Source: Cydia pomonella
Taxonomy: Eukaryota > Arthropoda > Insecta > Lepidoptera > Tortricidae
Assembly: GCF_033807575.1 (NCBI RefSeq)
Contig: NC_084705.1
Span: 9,790,019 to 9,854,018 of the forward strand
Reading direction: 5' to 3'
Length of the DNA stretch: 64,000 nt
How positions within the stretch are numbered: position 1 is the stretch's first letter; every line of letters begins with the position of its first letter. The position numbers were made by a program, and so were the translations under genes. Below the pieces are notes generated by a model. It was not told where the DNA came from. It saw nothing but the letters and a program-made list of their open reading frames with translations, and searched no databases. This document shows positions 32,646 to 45,290 of the stretch, one piece after another.

Positions 32646-33880
32646 ATTGTATATGTTGAAATTTATAACAAAATCGAGTAAAATAGATAGCAAATGAGCA
32701 ATTTTTCGCAATAAAGTACCTACACATACGGATGCATATGTAGATGTGCACGCATACATACATTGCTAGTTTCGGATACAAAATAGAGATAGGGCTTCGA
32801 AATTAGTTTCCTTAAAATGCTTCAAGAGGGCTCTCTTTTCCTATATATTTAATTATTTACTTTACTCTTTACATACGATCCTTACATTTTATCAAAAAAA
32901 AAAAGATTGTATATCAACTATATATTGCAAAATTAAACCAACAAAATCGCAATTTTAATTATTTTCCATACTTCAAGATGGGCTCTCAGTGACCTTGACC
33001 TTTTTAAAGAACTACTTAGTCTTTTTGATTTCTAAGTTTGATTCTTATTTTTTTGGCGACCTTCATTAAAAATGACTGGGCACGATTATTTTTTATTTTG
33101 ATTTTTGTCCCTCCTACTTAAGTACTTAATATCTTCCAGTACATTCCATTCAATAAACAATACATTTACACTTTCCCTAAACCTGTACAGTTCACGAAAT
33201 CTTAAATTGTCAAAACTTCGCAACGTACCTAATATTTTAGTGGTTTTTTTTTATTACTTCGGGTAAACCTTACAATACGAGGTTTCTTAGCACATTGTTT
33301 ACTTATCAAATTGCCTTATGACATAGGTATCAAAGTTTGAGAGCCACAATTTTACCAATTTTTGTATCAGGGTTAAGATCGGATACAAAAGGGTAGACAC
33401 CGGACCTATTTCTTTGTGATACCTTATTCTCTTTCCATTAGAAGCAACTTTTTTTCACCATCCAATGTTCTCCTTTGATGGCAAAACACTCGTTAAGTCG
33501 TTACCCTAAAAAAAAGTATGTCTCATCTTTACACAGGTACAAAACTAAAACCGTTCTATATTGAAGATTACCAAAATTCAGGCCGAATCTACGGTTATTA
33601 TTTAACGATTCGTTACGTACTTCAAGAATCTGTCACGTGTTGAGATCTCGAAAAAACATTTTTTCACGAGTTCTCTCAATTGGGCCCAAAATTGTCCGGC
33701 ATTATCCCAACATACTTTACCCAGATTGTCATTGCGATACGTTCTTCAATAAGGCGGCCCAAGTTTAGCCCCATCGTACTACAAGTTAAATAGATTGTAG
33801 TTTAACCATAGGTATATTTATACCTAATTACAAAATTTCACAACACACCATGATCACTCCCAACTTACTGATACGGATAG
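32646..33880. other. AT-rich non-coding DNA
   Basis: No frame with a known domain and no clear repeat. GGGCCCAAAATTGTCCGGC near 33680 is a small GC-richer spot. Confidence 0.45.
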
Positions 33881-34020
33881 GTACAGTCAAGTGTAAAAAT
33901 ATGGGTGTACACATCTTACTCAAAAATATGTCCCATAGCATCTTATTCCAGTGTAATAAGAGCGTAGTACCATATTTATGAGATGATTCTTTCGATACAT
34001 ATTTTTGCACTTGACTGTAC
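33881..34020. mobile_element. MITE, GTACAGTCAAGTG ends, 140 bp
   Basis: GTACAGTCAAGTGTAAAAAT and its inverted partner ATTTTTGCACTTGACTGTAC. The palindromic GTAC at each tip could be the element end or a 4-bp target duplication. Confidence 0.85.
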
Positions 34021-34082
34021 AACGACAACCGAAGCTGAGACATCATAATTTTTTGCAGTTTCTACCTATATGGTAATTAATA

Positions 34083-34385
34083 TCAATCAATCAATCATTT
34101 ATTATTTCGTCATCATAGGTGTTAAATACATTTAGTACAGGTGATAGGGTGTTTGGTATTAGGGTGTAATAGATACAGTATAATATGAAAATAAAAAACA
34201 ATATTACGTGGTAACAACAAAAACAACTTGCGTCGGGCAGCGCAGAATAAATTCCGTCTGGCTCGCGGGCGATGTCGACGGAACGGCGCGCAATGAGCGA
34301 GCGCACGAGTCTCGCGTCTGTGTGCGCGCACTCACACTTAGATAGCTCCGGCTCCCGCCCACCGCAGCGCGACAGAAACATAGCT
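34083..34385 (-). mobile_element. Retroposon-like block with (TGAT)n tail
   Basis: On the minus strand a GC-rich head (34205-34380, with GCGCGCCGTTCCGTCGACAT) leads into AT-rich DNA, an AATAAA, and a GATTGATTGATTGAT tail at about 34086-34100. A polyadenylation-like signal followed by a simple tail suggests a retroposed transcript or SINE. Frames are open on both strands because of GC content; I do not call a gene. Confidence 0.45.
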
Positions 34386-35328
34386 TCAAAAATTCGAGAT
34401 TTGAAAAGTTGCTCAGCTAGGAATTGCTCTATTAAAAAATACCTAAGTATAAATCAAAAATTTGTGTTGTATGTACTGGTATTAGATAAATTATTTTCTT
34501 TAAAGTGTGTGTCTATTGAATATTATCAAATATATATTTTTTAGTGTTTAGTCCGTGCAAAGAACTGTTGTTCTTGGCTAGCGGCATATTTAAGTTATTT
34601 GTATGTGTTTTATGAGTTCCAATTACATAAAAGATCTCGTTATAAAACACAAACGATGTTTTTTGTAAAATTTATAAGATGTGATTGCGATCTGATTATT
34701 TGTACGCCAATACGAGTTAAAATCCATAAAATATAGAAATAGAAATCAATTATTTATCAAACGTTGAACGGTCGAAAAAATTGATTCTTTAGCCATTTGC
34801 GGTTTAAGTAAAACTGGTTCTACGCACTTATGCTAACAGCTGTCCAATGTAAAGTGAACCGTAAACCGTAATGACGTAAGAAGTAAATACTATTTACTTA
34901 ATATTATATTATTTTAAATATACTCTACTACATAAATGAGCACGTACTTTTTGATGAAATATTTAATTTGACTTGTTAATAATTGACTAATTTTGAATGA
35001 GTCAGAGGACGCCTGTTCGTGGCGTAGATAATAGAAAAAGATTAAATAGGGTACCTACTTGAAAATTGTAATATAACAACAATGGAATTTATTAAGATCT
35101 CGTACAGTTCGAAACCATCAAGTGCTTAACGCTAAATAATCATTCCCTCTTATTTTGCCGTTTGTTTAAATTAACAGGCAAAGCTCTGGGTAATTTGATT
35201 CACTTTGTAAAAGTTATAAAATGTTTCCAAGATGGATATTAATTACCAAAGCGATAATAAAAGAAACCATAACAGACAAAGATTTTCACTCAATGTATAA
35301 GTTACTCTTACCTAAATAGATATAATTT
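34386..35328. other. AT-rich non-coding DNA
   Basis: Nothing recognised. Confidence 0.5.
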
Positions 35329-36097
35329 AGTCATAGTCATAGTCATAGTATCTTTATTCATGAACAATACAGAATTGTGTTTGAATATATGTACATAAAG
35401 TGAAAAACATGAGAAAAACAACAACAAAGAACTTATCAAATGTAGGTACCTACAAGTAAACAAATAAATATCAATCTAAAAATACGGCAACATTTAAATA
35501 CTAAATAATAACAAGAGAAACAATACTTAAGACTTAAACAACATTAAACACTTCATCTACCGTATAAAAACATCCTCTCAACAAAAACTGTTTCAATTTG
35601 TGTTTGAAGATATTATACTTTGAAATTGTTTTAAGCTCTTCAGGTAATTTGTTAAATAATTTAACAGCCTGGTGTCTTGTACAGTGCTCCTCTACTTTCG
35701 ATAATGGACGGAAGTTAACTTTTATATTTTTGGTGCGCGACACTTTGCGCATCTCCTGTTCTTCATCAGTTTCAAATCTAGAGCTATGTTTAACGAGATC
35801 CGTGAGTAATATAAGCACATATAAACTAGGCACCGTAAGGATACCAAGTTTTTGAAAATATTGCCTGCAAGATGTCCTTTGTGGGATGCGAAACATGATT
35901 CTAATAGCTCTTTTTTGAGAAATAAGAGCTCTATTGATGTTATACTGGAAGCTGTTTCCCCATAGCATAATACTGTATCTCAATTTAGCCTCTATTAGCG
36001 CATAATAAACTATTTTAAGATGGTCTATGTCAATTTCATCTCTGAGGGTTCTCAGGGCATTTTACCTAAGGCAGCTTGTTATTTGTTTCATACCGCC
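35329..36097 (-). pseudogene. Jockey-like LINE 3' end with (CTATGA)n tail
   Basis: The minus-strand frame (about 36097 to 35534) reads as the region after a non-LTR reverse transcriptase: HLKIVYYALIEAKLRYSIM, LWGNS, SQKRAIRIMFRIPQRTSCR, KLGILTVPSLYVLILL, and a C-terminal HQAVKLFNKLPEEL segment. The 149 codons from 35983 are open. Upstream, KQITSCLR is followed by an in-frame TAA, so this copy is broken there, and it is cut off near 36097. The 3' end has ATAAAGATACTATG followed by CTATGA repeats (35329-35350). The endonuclease and RT core are absent. Confidence 0.85.
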
Positions 36098-36949
36098 TCA
36101 ATTAAATAAAGATTATGATGACTATGACAGGGTATTTCAGGAAGGGCGAGATGGTATTATAATTATATTTTTCAACTCGTCGACTTTAATGGTTGAATTA
36201 AGACCTCGTATACCATTCCAAACTATGATCGCATACTTTTCACTATGGATCAACTATAATGACTTCATTACGAAAGGCTTTAGTGAACAATGAATTTGAT
36301 CATTTATGTCTCGCTGGGGTCAAAACCGCGGTTTTAATGAAAAAGAAGCTCGTTGAAGTCTTTTGTTTTATTCTTTTCTCCACTGAGATAATTACATAAA
36401 TTTGTTTAGTTATTTAGGTTGAATAGTAGAAAAGAGTATTATTTCTGTTGATATAAACCGTGTTTTTTTTTCGTTAATTTCAAGGGTGCATTCCTGAGCT
36501 TAAATTAAGTAACTTTTTCAAAGACACCGGTATTCCAATTAACTCCATGCCGGAGATAATCAATAATTTATTTTTTTCTTATAAGGCCCTTACGAGCGTG
36601 TACATTTCCATCAGGGCCTGTGTACATATTGATTAGTGTTTAGTACGACTTTATTCATTTGCAACTAAAGTTAAGTACTATCTCGGACAATCGATGTTCA
36701 AAATCCCATTGATATGTCACAGTTATCAATTGTTTGGCTGAATTAAATGTAATGGCCGTGTTACAACAACTTAACTTAAAAATAACTTAACTTAACCATA
36801 TTCCTGAGTTAATGGAATAAAAAAGAACATGGTGTATAGAAAAGGTATTGTATTTATTAAATATTGATATAACCAGGCTTAGCCGTCTAGTACTGCAAAG
36901 CTCTCCATTATATCACGATTGTATAAATTACTATTATCTACACACATCT
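36098..36949. other. Non-coding; a tail-like sequence at 36098-36125
   Basis: AAATAAAGATTATGATGACTATG at the junction looks like the 3' tail of another element in plus orientation. The remainder is AT-rich. Confidence 0.4.
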
Positions 36950-37680
36950 CATAAACCCTCTATGATGCGTTAAAAAACCGCAAATTACGACCAGCATGAA
37001 GATAAACTGTTTTATTACAACAAATTTCTTATCTGTAAAATGTTATTAATGCAAAATTATTACACCAATATCGATTTCATAAATACATTAAAATTTCGAA
37101 CTAACCAAATGTTACTGAATGTTGAACGATATGGCAGTTAGGATCAACCCTAGTTTATCTCTGAATAAAGAAAAACTATTAAAGTTATCATTTATCGCCA
37201 TTTAACGCTCAGTTTCTCTTTTACTCGTAGTTAGTTTGTATAAAATAAGTGTATTTTGTTGTCTGTAAACTAACTATAGCAACAGTCTGCACCACCACAA
37301 TCTCTGTAAAATTGGTGGTCAAGATAATTCGGAGACGCCACCTAATATCCACGACAGAGCAACGGCGGTGGCAATGCCGGTAGTAACTTGCGGTTCCTGA
37401 ACACATCATAGAGAGCTTACTATATGTGTGTTGATAAAATAGTATATGTAACTCAATTTTCTTTCAGATTTGGAAATTATTATGTTATTTCTACTCAGAA
37501 TCACGAGCTTTTTCGATCCTAATACGACTAAAAGATGTCCCAAACTCTCAATACAATTTTTATTCCTTCCATTTAGTTACCGCCATAAAAAGTATGAAAA
37601 ATAGTAACGGAATGAAAATGAATATCTCGTATGATCCTATTATGAAACTCGCTTCGCTTGTTTCTTAAACCTACACTTGT
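36950..37680 (+). repeat. Duplicated non-coding block, copy B
   Basis: Co-linear with 15060-15780: CAACAAATTTCTTATCTG, GCCATTTAACGCTCAGTTT, GCGGTTCCTGAACACA and GAAACTCGCTTCGCTTGTTTC in the same order. Copy B has more DNA between the second and third segments. The copies have diverged substantially. Confidence 0.65.
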
Positions 37681-38071
37681 GTTTTATTGCTTTTCTTGAC
37701 GCAGGTTTTGTATATTTATATTAGCTCTGTTGCTGTTTATTCCTGCTGCAGCAGCTTGAAGTTTATTTATGATTTTAACCGCATCAAGAAAATAATCGTC
37801 GAACATACTTTTAGATACTCGTATGTTTGCCGATATTATACTCAGATCGTCAGCCTCAAACTTTTAATGAGGCGAATTTAACTCGCAAGGATTGCACTTT
37901 CCATATTTTCAAAGAGGATTTCCTTATCCTTTCCTTTAAACTTCATAAAAGGATGGTATAATCTAGACGGTATAACGTAATATCATATGCGTATGAGTAT
38001 TATAATATGCTTGTATATTTGTTACCTACTCAACAGTTTTTTTTTGTTAGAGATGTTTACCAAACATACGT

Positions 38072-38400
38072 TTTACAGTAGGTACATATGGGACTTTAAA
38101 TTTTTGTCATAGGTACGTAATATGCTATTATGGCACTAGTGCGGTGAAGTAGGACTATATGTACTGTAATAGTACATTACGATACAAGTGCGAAAAATAG
38201 GAAATTCGAAACGAGTGGCGATAAATTAAAACACGACCGACGACAGTGTTTTTAAAATCGACACGAGTTGCGAATTATCTATTCACACATGTATCGTACA
38301 ACGTTATACAGTACATATGGCCCTTTAAATGTTTGACACATTAACGTAATATGCTAATTTGCGCACTAGTGCGGTAAAGTAGCATCATATGTACTGTAAA
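38072..38400 (+). mobile_element. Three-part MITE array, X-Y-X
   Basis: A degenerate X (38072-38168), a Y (about 38170-38301) and a second X (38302-38400) are joined without spacers. The second X keeps ACAGTACATATGG and CATATGTACTGTAAA. Compare the Y-X copies at 1394 and 4266. Confidence 0.8.
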
Positions 38401-39340
38401 AATATAATGAAATACATAAATTATGCTATCTTTGTAATTCAGAAAGCTTAACAGATTAAAACAAATTCAAAGTCGATATCTTATATAGCGGTCGCTTGAA
38501 CAAGATTTTAAAGCCGGGCACGTCGATGGTTCGGGTCCCAAATTTAATCTTAATCGTAATACCGGCATTTTGCCTAAGTAAAAACCTATAATAATTCAAA
38601 TAACCATAATAAGTTTCCTTCTCTTAGTCCCCTTTTATATGATTTCTGTAAATGGAATATGCAGGCCAAAAATGCTATACGTTCTTTGAATCGCGTCAGT
38701 AACTAATAACGTAGCATGAAAGCGCAAGTAAAATGATCCTTAGATCAAAATAAAACATTTTAAAATAATGCATTATGCGTAGAAATAAACCAATAACATT
38801 CATTTCAATAGCATAGGTATCATTTTTAGTCAAATTCCTTCCAACAGGTTACTCGACCAGCGCCCTTATTTTTTTAATCCTTATAAAGAAACACTTTCTA
38901 AGCATGTATAGGTATTATATTATAAATTGCACAAGTATGATCTGAATCCCTGCCTGGCAAGTTCATTTAACAAGCTATATGTAGGTCTAATTAGATTGTA
39001 GTCGGCTGGCGCAGTATTTTCGAACAAAAGTGAGTTTCGTGTAAATGGCCTGGTCAATGGGTGCTCGTATTTCAATGGTCCATAAACAACGCGACCGTGA
39101 ATACAAATCGGATATTAGAGGTTTCTCTCCGCGTACAACGCCACGCAACCTAGTCCGATCAAAAAAGTGGGCGAATATTGGATTTTTATTTATAGACAAA
39201 ATGATCCCGTTTTAGGTGAGTGTTATGTTTACTGATCGATGTTCAATAACAGATATCATTTGGGAGTTTCCAGAAAAAAGTATGTCGTTTACTGTTTTTC
39301 GAAAAAAAATACAAATGTTAGTTTATTTGTACTACTTGAC
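38401..39340. other. Non-coding; weak tRNA-like B box
   Basis: GATGGTTCGGGTCCCAA at about 38525-38541 resembles a pol III B box, but no matching A box or tRNA fold is visible. The open frame 38987-39199 (minus) has no known domain. Confidence 0.35.
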
Positions 39341-39585
39341 TAAAACCGGACAAGTGCGATTCGGACTCGCCCACCGAGGGTTCCTTACCATTATTTATAA
39401 AAACAGCAAAAAAAATATGTTTGTTGTATTTTGTGTTATAGCGGCAATAGAAATACATCATCTGTGAAAATTTCAACTGTCTAACTATCACGGTTCATGA
39501 GATACAGCCTGGTGACAGACGGACAGCGGAGTCTTAGTAATAGGGTCCCGTCCCGTTTTACCCTTTGGGTACGGAACCCTAATTT
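39341..39585 (-). repeat. GGTTCCGTACCC repeat, reversed short form
   Basis: TAAAACCGGACAAGTGCGAT to TTTGGGTACGGAACCCTAAT. It keeps both ends and the CTGTC core (as GACAGACGGACAG) and is the best-preserved short form here. Confidence 0.75.
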
Positions 39586-39612
39586 TACATACAAAATTGG
39601 TGAGTCAGTCAG

Positions 39613-39785
39613 AGACGGTACGGTCAGCATCAATAGTAGCGTATGAAACAACGCGCCAAAAGTATCTGTCACCTTCGATTCTTGTTCCAAATAGTATATC
39701 CGGACAGTTATCGGACAAAAGTATCTGCAACAGTTTAATTGTTTTATATATAGAGACATACAATCTCTTTTCGATAAGATATCGG
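39613..39785 (+). repeat. Partial MITE, GTCAGCATCAATAGTAGCG end
   Basis: ACGGTCAGCATCAATAGTAGC then GAAACAACGCGCCAAAAGTA matches the left part of 45291-45517. The right end is not found, so the copy is cut or decayed. Confidence 0.6.
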
Positions 39786-41170
39786 AGTTAGAAAGGATTT
39801 TATTTAAATAAATTAAATAGCACCTACTCGTTATTATGGGCAAAAATATTTCAAAATTATCTAAATAAATAAATAAAGATACATTGGACTCAACAATGGT
39901 GAGGCCCGTGGCGTTGTACGGAAGTAATCTTGACTAACTTAGGTACAACGTAGAATCTTTATTTTACTTTTAAAAAGAACCCTTTGAATATAATTTGTAT
40001 AATTTTAATCGTTATTTTCAACAAATTTACGGACCTGTTCTTTCACTTGTGGCTCAAGGGGAAGTCCTGTAAATGTAGGGTTCGGTGTGACTCATTTTCT
40101 GCAATTGTATCAGCTACTTACTTAACCTGAATTTCCAAATACGCAATAAATTCATTCATACATTCATTCCTCTATAGGTTTTGAATTTTTTGATTCCCTT
40201 GCAAGCTTCAAAATATGAGCCGTAAACGAATTATAAACGGCCTTATATTTAAATTGCGTTGAATTAGAAGATTAACATTTTCCACTGCTCCGAGGCCTCT
40301 TGCAGCAGATCTGAATATTTGATATTCATTTCAGCTTGATAGCTCCACACATTCTTGAGATAAAGGGTCTTGACGGACGGATAGATCGACGACAAAGTGG
40401 TCCTATAAGGGTTCCGTTTTTGCCGACTGAGGTACGGAACCCTATAAATGAAATCCCACTCTGGTACCAAGGTACTCCGACCTTATTTATTGAGCATTAA
40501 AAAACTTGTACTTAGTTGATTGGGCTACTATTATCTCTTGGCATGTGACATGTTATTTGGATTTATAGCTATTTAGCTCACATGTGACGTTCAGTGCAAT
40601 GCAATCGCAAATACGTCCCGAGTTGAATGTTAGAGCAATAACCACCTAGAGCGCTATGTTAACTGTTGGTATGATCTATTTATTGTTATGTAGGTACGTA
40701 AGTTAGTTCAGTACTTTTATAATTTAGAGAAACAGTTACATAATTTAAGTAACCAATATTTTATGGGAAATTAGCATACTATGACTAAACTAATTCTTAT
40801 AGAAAGAATAGAAAGCCTGACCAATAAAGCGACCATAATAATATTTACACTATTATGAAATTTATGAAACGTCTGCTAAGAAAAAAATATTTTACAATAT
40901 CTTCATGTTGTCTGACAATGTTATTATGTTCATATTATTAGGACAGTTAAAAACAATACCTGTAGCATTGCGTTAAGTATATTTACACTAGTTATTTCAG
41001 GATTTCCATAATATGAAGAATGGACATTACTACCTAGGTAGGTATTCCTTTTGTTTTTTTTCCATTAGTTTTAGAAGTAGTCGTTCTTTACACCTAGGTA
41101 CAATCAAAAACAAATAGATCAAAACTCTTAAGTATTCAGCTATATAACACAAAAAGGATGTATTAAATGC
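39786..41170. other. Non-coding, with one GGTTCCGTACCC scrap
   Basis: 40375-40447 holds GGGTTCCGTTTTTGCCGAC and GAGGTACGGAACCCTAT, both ends of that repeat without its middle. Otherwise AT-rich. Confidence 0.45.
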
Positions 41171-41174
41171 ATAA

Positions 41175-41217
41175 ACTTACTGTGGGACTTAGTCAATTTG
41201 TGTAATAATGTCCTATA
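41175..41217 (+). repeat. SINE 3' tail only
   Basis: CTTACTGTGGGACTTAGTCA then ATTTGTGTAATAATGTCCTA equals the 3' end of the SINE at 51126-51375. A severely 5'-truncated copy. Confidence 0.65.
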
Positions 41218-41317
41218 ATATTAAATAATGAATTTAATTATTTTAAAAAGTCTATTGTTTTGCTAGCACGGAATCAAATTAAACTAAATATTATAAATTA
41301 TAATTTTTAGTTTAATT

Positions 41318-41475
41318 TTATGTAACAATAACTTATACATAAACTTAAAAATAATAATAAAAACTATAAATAAACTTAAAATAAAGCCTATAAATAAAAC
41401 AGGTCCTCCAAGTCACTGCCGATGGGCAGTGTGCCCAGGAGGCTGGCTGCATTGCCACGTTGAATGGCATAATAA
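41318..41475 (-). pseudogene. LINE 3' end, AIQRGNAASLLGTLP copy
   Basis: The minus strand encodes AIQRGNAASLLGTLPIGSDL, then EDLFYL and a stop, followed by an AT-rich 3' region full of AAGTTTA and TAAACT words. Same protein end as at 20040-20195 and 29230-29335, with many silent differences. Confidence 0.65.
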
Positions 41476-42500
41476 TTATAATTTAAAAATGTCAGACATT
41501 CAAAATGTCACGCTCCTCCATTTGCCTTTATTTCTTCGACTCACATTTCTTAATTAGTATTCATTTAGGTGTACGAAATTTTACCTTTCGAGAACAAACA
41601 AAGCGAGTTGTCCGTCTTTATTATCAAGTTTAAATTATAGTCATTAACAACGAGAAAATGAGCAGAGCCTCTCAATTTACTTTCAGATTTCATGGTAAAG
41701 ATTGAGAATCCACAAAGTTTTGTACCTTCCCGGGTAAAACTGGATTAATTACAATAAGAATGACAGTCAAGTTATTGTTTTATTTCCTATTTTTTTTAAT
41801 TTTTGGAAACTTGACATAAATATACAACATAAACCTAAAACTTAAAAAAAAAACCTTACCTTAAAAAGGAACCAAAATGTATCAAGTAAACAAAACCATT
41901 CCATAGCATTTAACACGTACGTGATTTAGTAATTAAATTAAAACAATACATTCCGCCACTGCAGGCTTGCTTTGATACAAGAGGTGACCGGGTAGACACA
42001 TAATTTGGCACGCAAAGCCGTATAAGTTGAAATTATTAGCACCTAGGTGAACAGGCGAGCAGTTTTTGTCGGCCTCATATTTACACATTAGCATTTCCAA
42101 CGACACAGGGCTGAGGGTGCCGCTGCTCGCTGCCAGGCACAAATGTATGGCAATACGGTCTCTCTAATTTATTTAAACGTGGAAATGTAAATTTATTTGC
42201 TCGTTTATGAAACGAGACTTTTTGGCGGTCTTTCGTAAAATTACTACACGTGAGTCGGCGGAGAGAATACAGACACGTGCCTATGAGGCTTCATAAAATT
42301 TAGCTAACCATATGGCCGCGTTATGAAGCAGGCACAATTCAGTTACAAATTTGGAACTTCCTTTGCATTAATCATGCTAAATGTGTAAACAAATAACATT
42401 AATAAAGTTTGTAACGCAATATGTGTTATTTACCAGATGCGTGAATTAAACTGGTTAGTTTTTCATTAGGGGATCGGATTGGCTGATCAAATTCGCTACT
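41476..42500. other. Non-coding; unique block at 41940-42150
   Basis: 41940-42150 is moderately GC-rich, not repeated here, and has a 69-codon minus-strand frame with no known domain. The rest is AT-rich. Confidence 0.35.
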
Positions 42501-43035
42501 TTTTAGGGTTCCGTAGCCAAATGGCAAAAAACCCTTATGGATTCCTCACGTCTGTCTGTCTGTCCGTATGTCACAGCCACTTTTTTCCGAAACTATAAGA
42601 ACTATACTGTTGAAACTTGGTAAGTAGATGTATTCTGTGAACCGCATTAAGACTTTCACATAAAAATAGAAAGAAAAAAAACAATACATTTTGGGGGTTC
42701 CCCATACTTAGAACTGAAAGTAAAAAAAAAAAAACATCAAACCCATACGTGTATATGGATGGGTCTTCAAAAATGATATTGAGGTTTCTAATATCATTTT
42801 TTTCTAAACTGAATAGTTTGCGCGAGAGACACTTCCAAAGTGCTAAAATGTGCCCCCCTCCCTGTAACTTCAAAATAAGAGAATGATAAAACTAAAAAAT
42901 AATATATGATGTACATTACCATGCAAACTTCCACCGAAAATTGGTTTAAACGAGATCCAGTAAGTAGTTTTTTTTAATACGTCATAAATGGTACGGAGCC
43001 CTTCATGGGCTAGTCCGACATGCACTTGGACGCTT
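42501..43035 (+). repeat. GGTTCCGTACCC repeat, long form
   Basis: Begins TTAGGGTTCCGTAGCC and carries a core absent from the short form: TTTTTTCCGAAACTATAAGA, CTTGGTAAGTAGATGTATTC, AAACCCATACGTG, GTTTGCGCGAGAGACACTTC. It ends near GACATGCACTTGGACGC. Very similar to 52488-52965. Confidence 0.7.
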
Positions 43036-44249
43036 GTTTTGAAATGCCTTAAAAACCCGTTATAGTCATATAAGTATGTCGGTCATTCTATATCAATGGT
43101 CTTGTCAAACAGTCTCCTGTCTATATGATTTTTAACTGTAACTTATCGGAAATCCAAATATAAGTAAAGAGTTTTATATATATGTGTATGTACTTGTTTA
43201 GTTTGAATGCATTTTATATTGATAAATATGAAAAATATTATGATTATAATTCGATACCCTATTCTAAAACGGGCAATGTTGCTCGTGTATTCGGTATTAT
43301 TAGATCAATTTAAAATTGAATGAAGCCAGTGACATGAAACGACTATCCCAAACTTTGCTAATATGTGCCCAACCTCTGTCATCTCGTGAAATAATGGTGG
43401 TAATATTTGAAAACTTTTAGGGATGTATTCATTTCATGACCTCAAGTATTATTTTAAGTGGATATGACAATGTTGAACTATAAGAACATTATGTCATGTC
43501 CAAACATGATAATGAGAGCCGAATATAAGCCTAAAGTTAAAAGATGACGGTTCCATTTTCCAATTTTTATATCATGTAGATAGGTCCATGGCTACTTACA
43601 ATAAAAACAATTGATCTGTCTGCCGCTTCTTTCATTATCTACAAGCCATTTTGCCTAAGCTCGGAGAGAAAATACCTATTAAGCACATAACTACAATTAT
43701 TATCAATAAATTTTATCAAGTTTCATTTACAAAATTAGATAAGTTTGTCTACCTTTGTCTTTTGTTACTATTTGATTTACAATGCAATTACAATTAGATT
43801 GTAGCAAGACTTTAAAAAATAAACACTTAAATAATTTTATAAATCACAATTGACTTAATGTATCGTAAAAGTAGAAAAAGAATAACACATATTTTCAATT
43901 GTCACTAATCGAAATGCGGTGTTTCAAGAATTGGCGAAACTTAATAAAGTCTACTTCACCCGGTGGCGGTGTTAATAAGTGCGATCATTTTTTATCAAGC
44001 TTCCGAGTGAGGCTCCGCAAAGCCAAAACAATAAATCACTGGTGCGGCGGTCTGCGGGTTATTATTTGGCCCACACATAACCGGTCTTTTCTGCTAACTA
44101 ACCAATGCTCGATGAAACAATATTTCCTTTTACCTCGTATATCAGCGTCCGACAGAATTTGACGTTTATTATGAATCGTTTTTTTGGGAATCTGCTAGGA
44201 TATATAATACTATCGATTAATAGTATTCACTACTAATAGAAACTTAAGT
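43036..44249. other. Non-coding; possible regulatory block at 43900-44170
   Basis: 43900-44170 is unique, moderately GC-rich and open for 87 codons on the plus strand without a known domain. It may be a conserved non-coding element or chance. Confidence 0.35.
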
Positions 44250-44345
44250 ACGGTTACCATGAGTTGGCACTAGACGTTTACGCTAGTGACTGCGTGAACT
44301 GAATCGCACCAATACAGCCGTGCGAGCTAGATGGACTGTGATAAC
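44250..44345 (+). repeat. Half MITE, GAGTTGGCACTAGACGTTTACG
   Basis: ACCATGAGTTGGCACTAGACG, then TTTACGCTAGTGACTGCGTG matches one arm of the element at 54369-54526. The other arm is missing. Confidence 0.55.
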
Positions 44346-44867
44346 GACGTAATTACCTATGTCAAATGTCTTACGTATCAAACGTCATACGATACTTATA
44401 ATACATATATTATTTTATTTTTAATACATGTGATATTTACATAAGATACAGCAAATCATATAAATACGTTATTAAAACACAAACCCCCTCATTAAACGTG
44501 TACTAAAGTTATGATGCCGCTGATCATCGTTTGTCCCTTTCCGACGTATTGGTATGATGTACACGTTTATGAATAAGGGGGATAATGTTTTCAACACATT
44601 CAACTATCAATCAGTTATCCGTAACCAAACCAGAAATACCTAAGGTAACAAAATAAATCCGCGATAGACCCGGTAAAATGTTTTAATTTATGTTTAATAT
44701 ATTTTTATTATGCTGCCTTTTGTTTATATAAATATATACAAAAATGTTATATTATTATTATTATTGTATTGTATTATTGTATATTATTATTATGTGGCGT
44801 TCTCTCGTTTCGGAGGCCAAGATTCTTTTTGGATCGCTGAGCCAAAGCAGTTAGTTAATTATTATTA

Positions 44868-45130
44868 TTTTTTTATTTTTTTTATGGGACATTATTACAC
44901 AAATTGACTAAGTCCCACAGTAAGCTCAATAAGGCTTGTGTTGAGGGTACTTAGACAACGATATATATAATATATAAATATTTATAAATACTTAAATACA
45001 TAGAAAACAGCCATGACTCAGGAAAAAATATCCATGCTCATCACACGAATAAATGCCCTTACCAGGATTTGAACCCGGGACCATCAGCTTCGTAGGCAGG
45101 GTCACTACCGACTAGGCCAAACCGGTCGTC
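44868..45130 (-). mobile_element. Full-length tRNA-derived SINE, second family
   Basis: On the minus strand: GACGACCGGTTTGGCCTAGT (A box region), GTCCCGGGTTCAAATCCTGG (B box), a middle with GTGATGAGCATGG, and the 3' end TGGGACTTAGTCAATTTGTG then ATAATGTCCC and an A/T tail. Same family as 51126-51375 and 54728-54952. Confidence 0.85.
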
Positions 45131-45290
45131 AAAACATCATTACATAAATTACATAAAAATATTCTGAATCATTTTAACAACATACCCAAGGAGTTAAATT
45201 TAATGTTCCACTAAGGAATCACTAGATGTATCCAGGAATAAGATTATATTTTTTAATTAAAATGTTATTTAAAAAGTAAATATTATTTAT

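Noticed and set aside
38480..38560. tRNA-like sequence with GGTTCGGGTCC
   Set aside because: It fits only the B box; no cloverleaf, A box or 3' end could be drawn.
39481..39843. 120-codon minus-strand frame
   Set aside because: It spans the end of the reversed GGTTCCGTACCC repeat and a partial MITE; the peptide is what such repeats give by chance.
44710..44907. Hydrophobic small protein
   Set aside because: The frame is made of ATT/TTA microsatellite and the SINE tail.
44868..45130. tRNA gene
   Set aside because: A and B boxes are present, but the sequence continues into a SINE body with a tail and recurs at other places.
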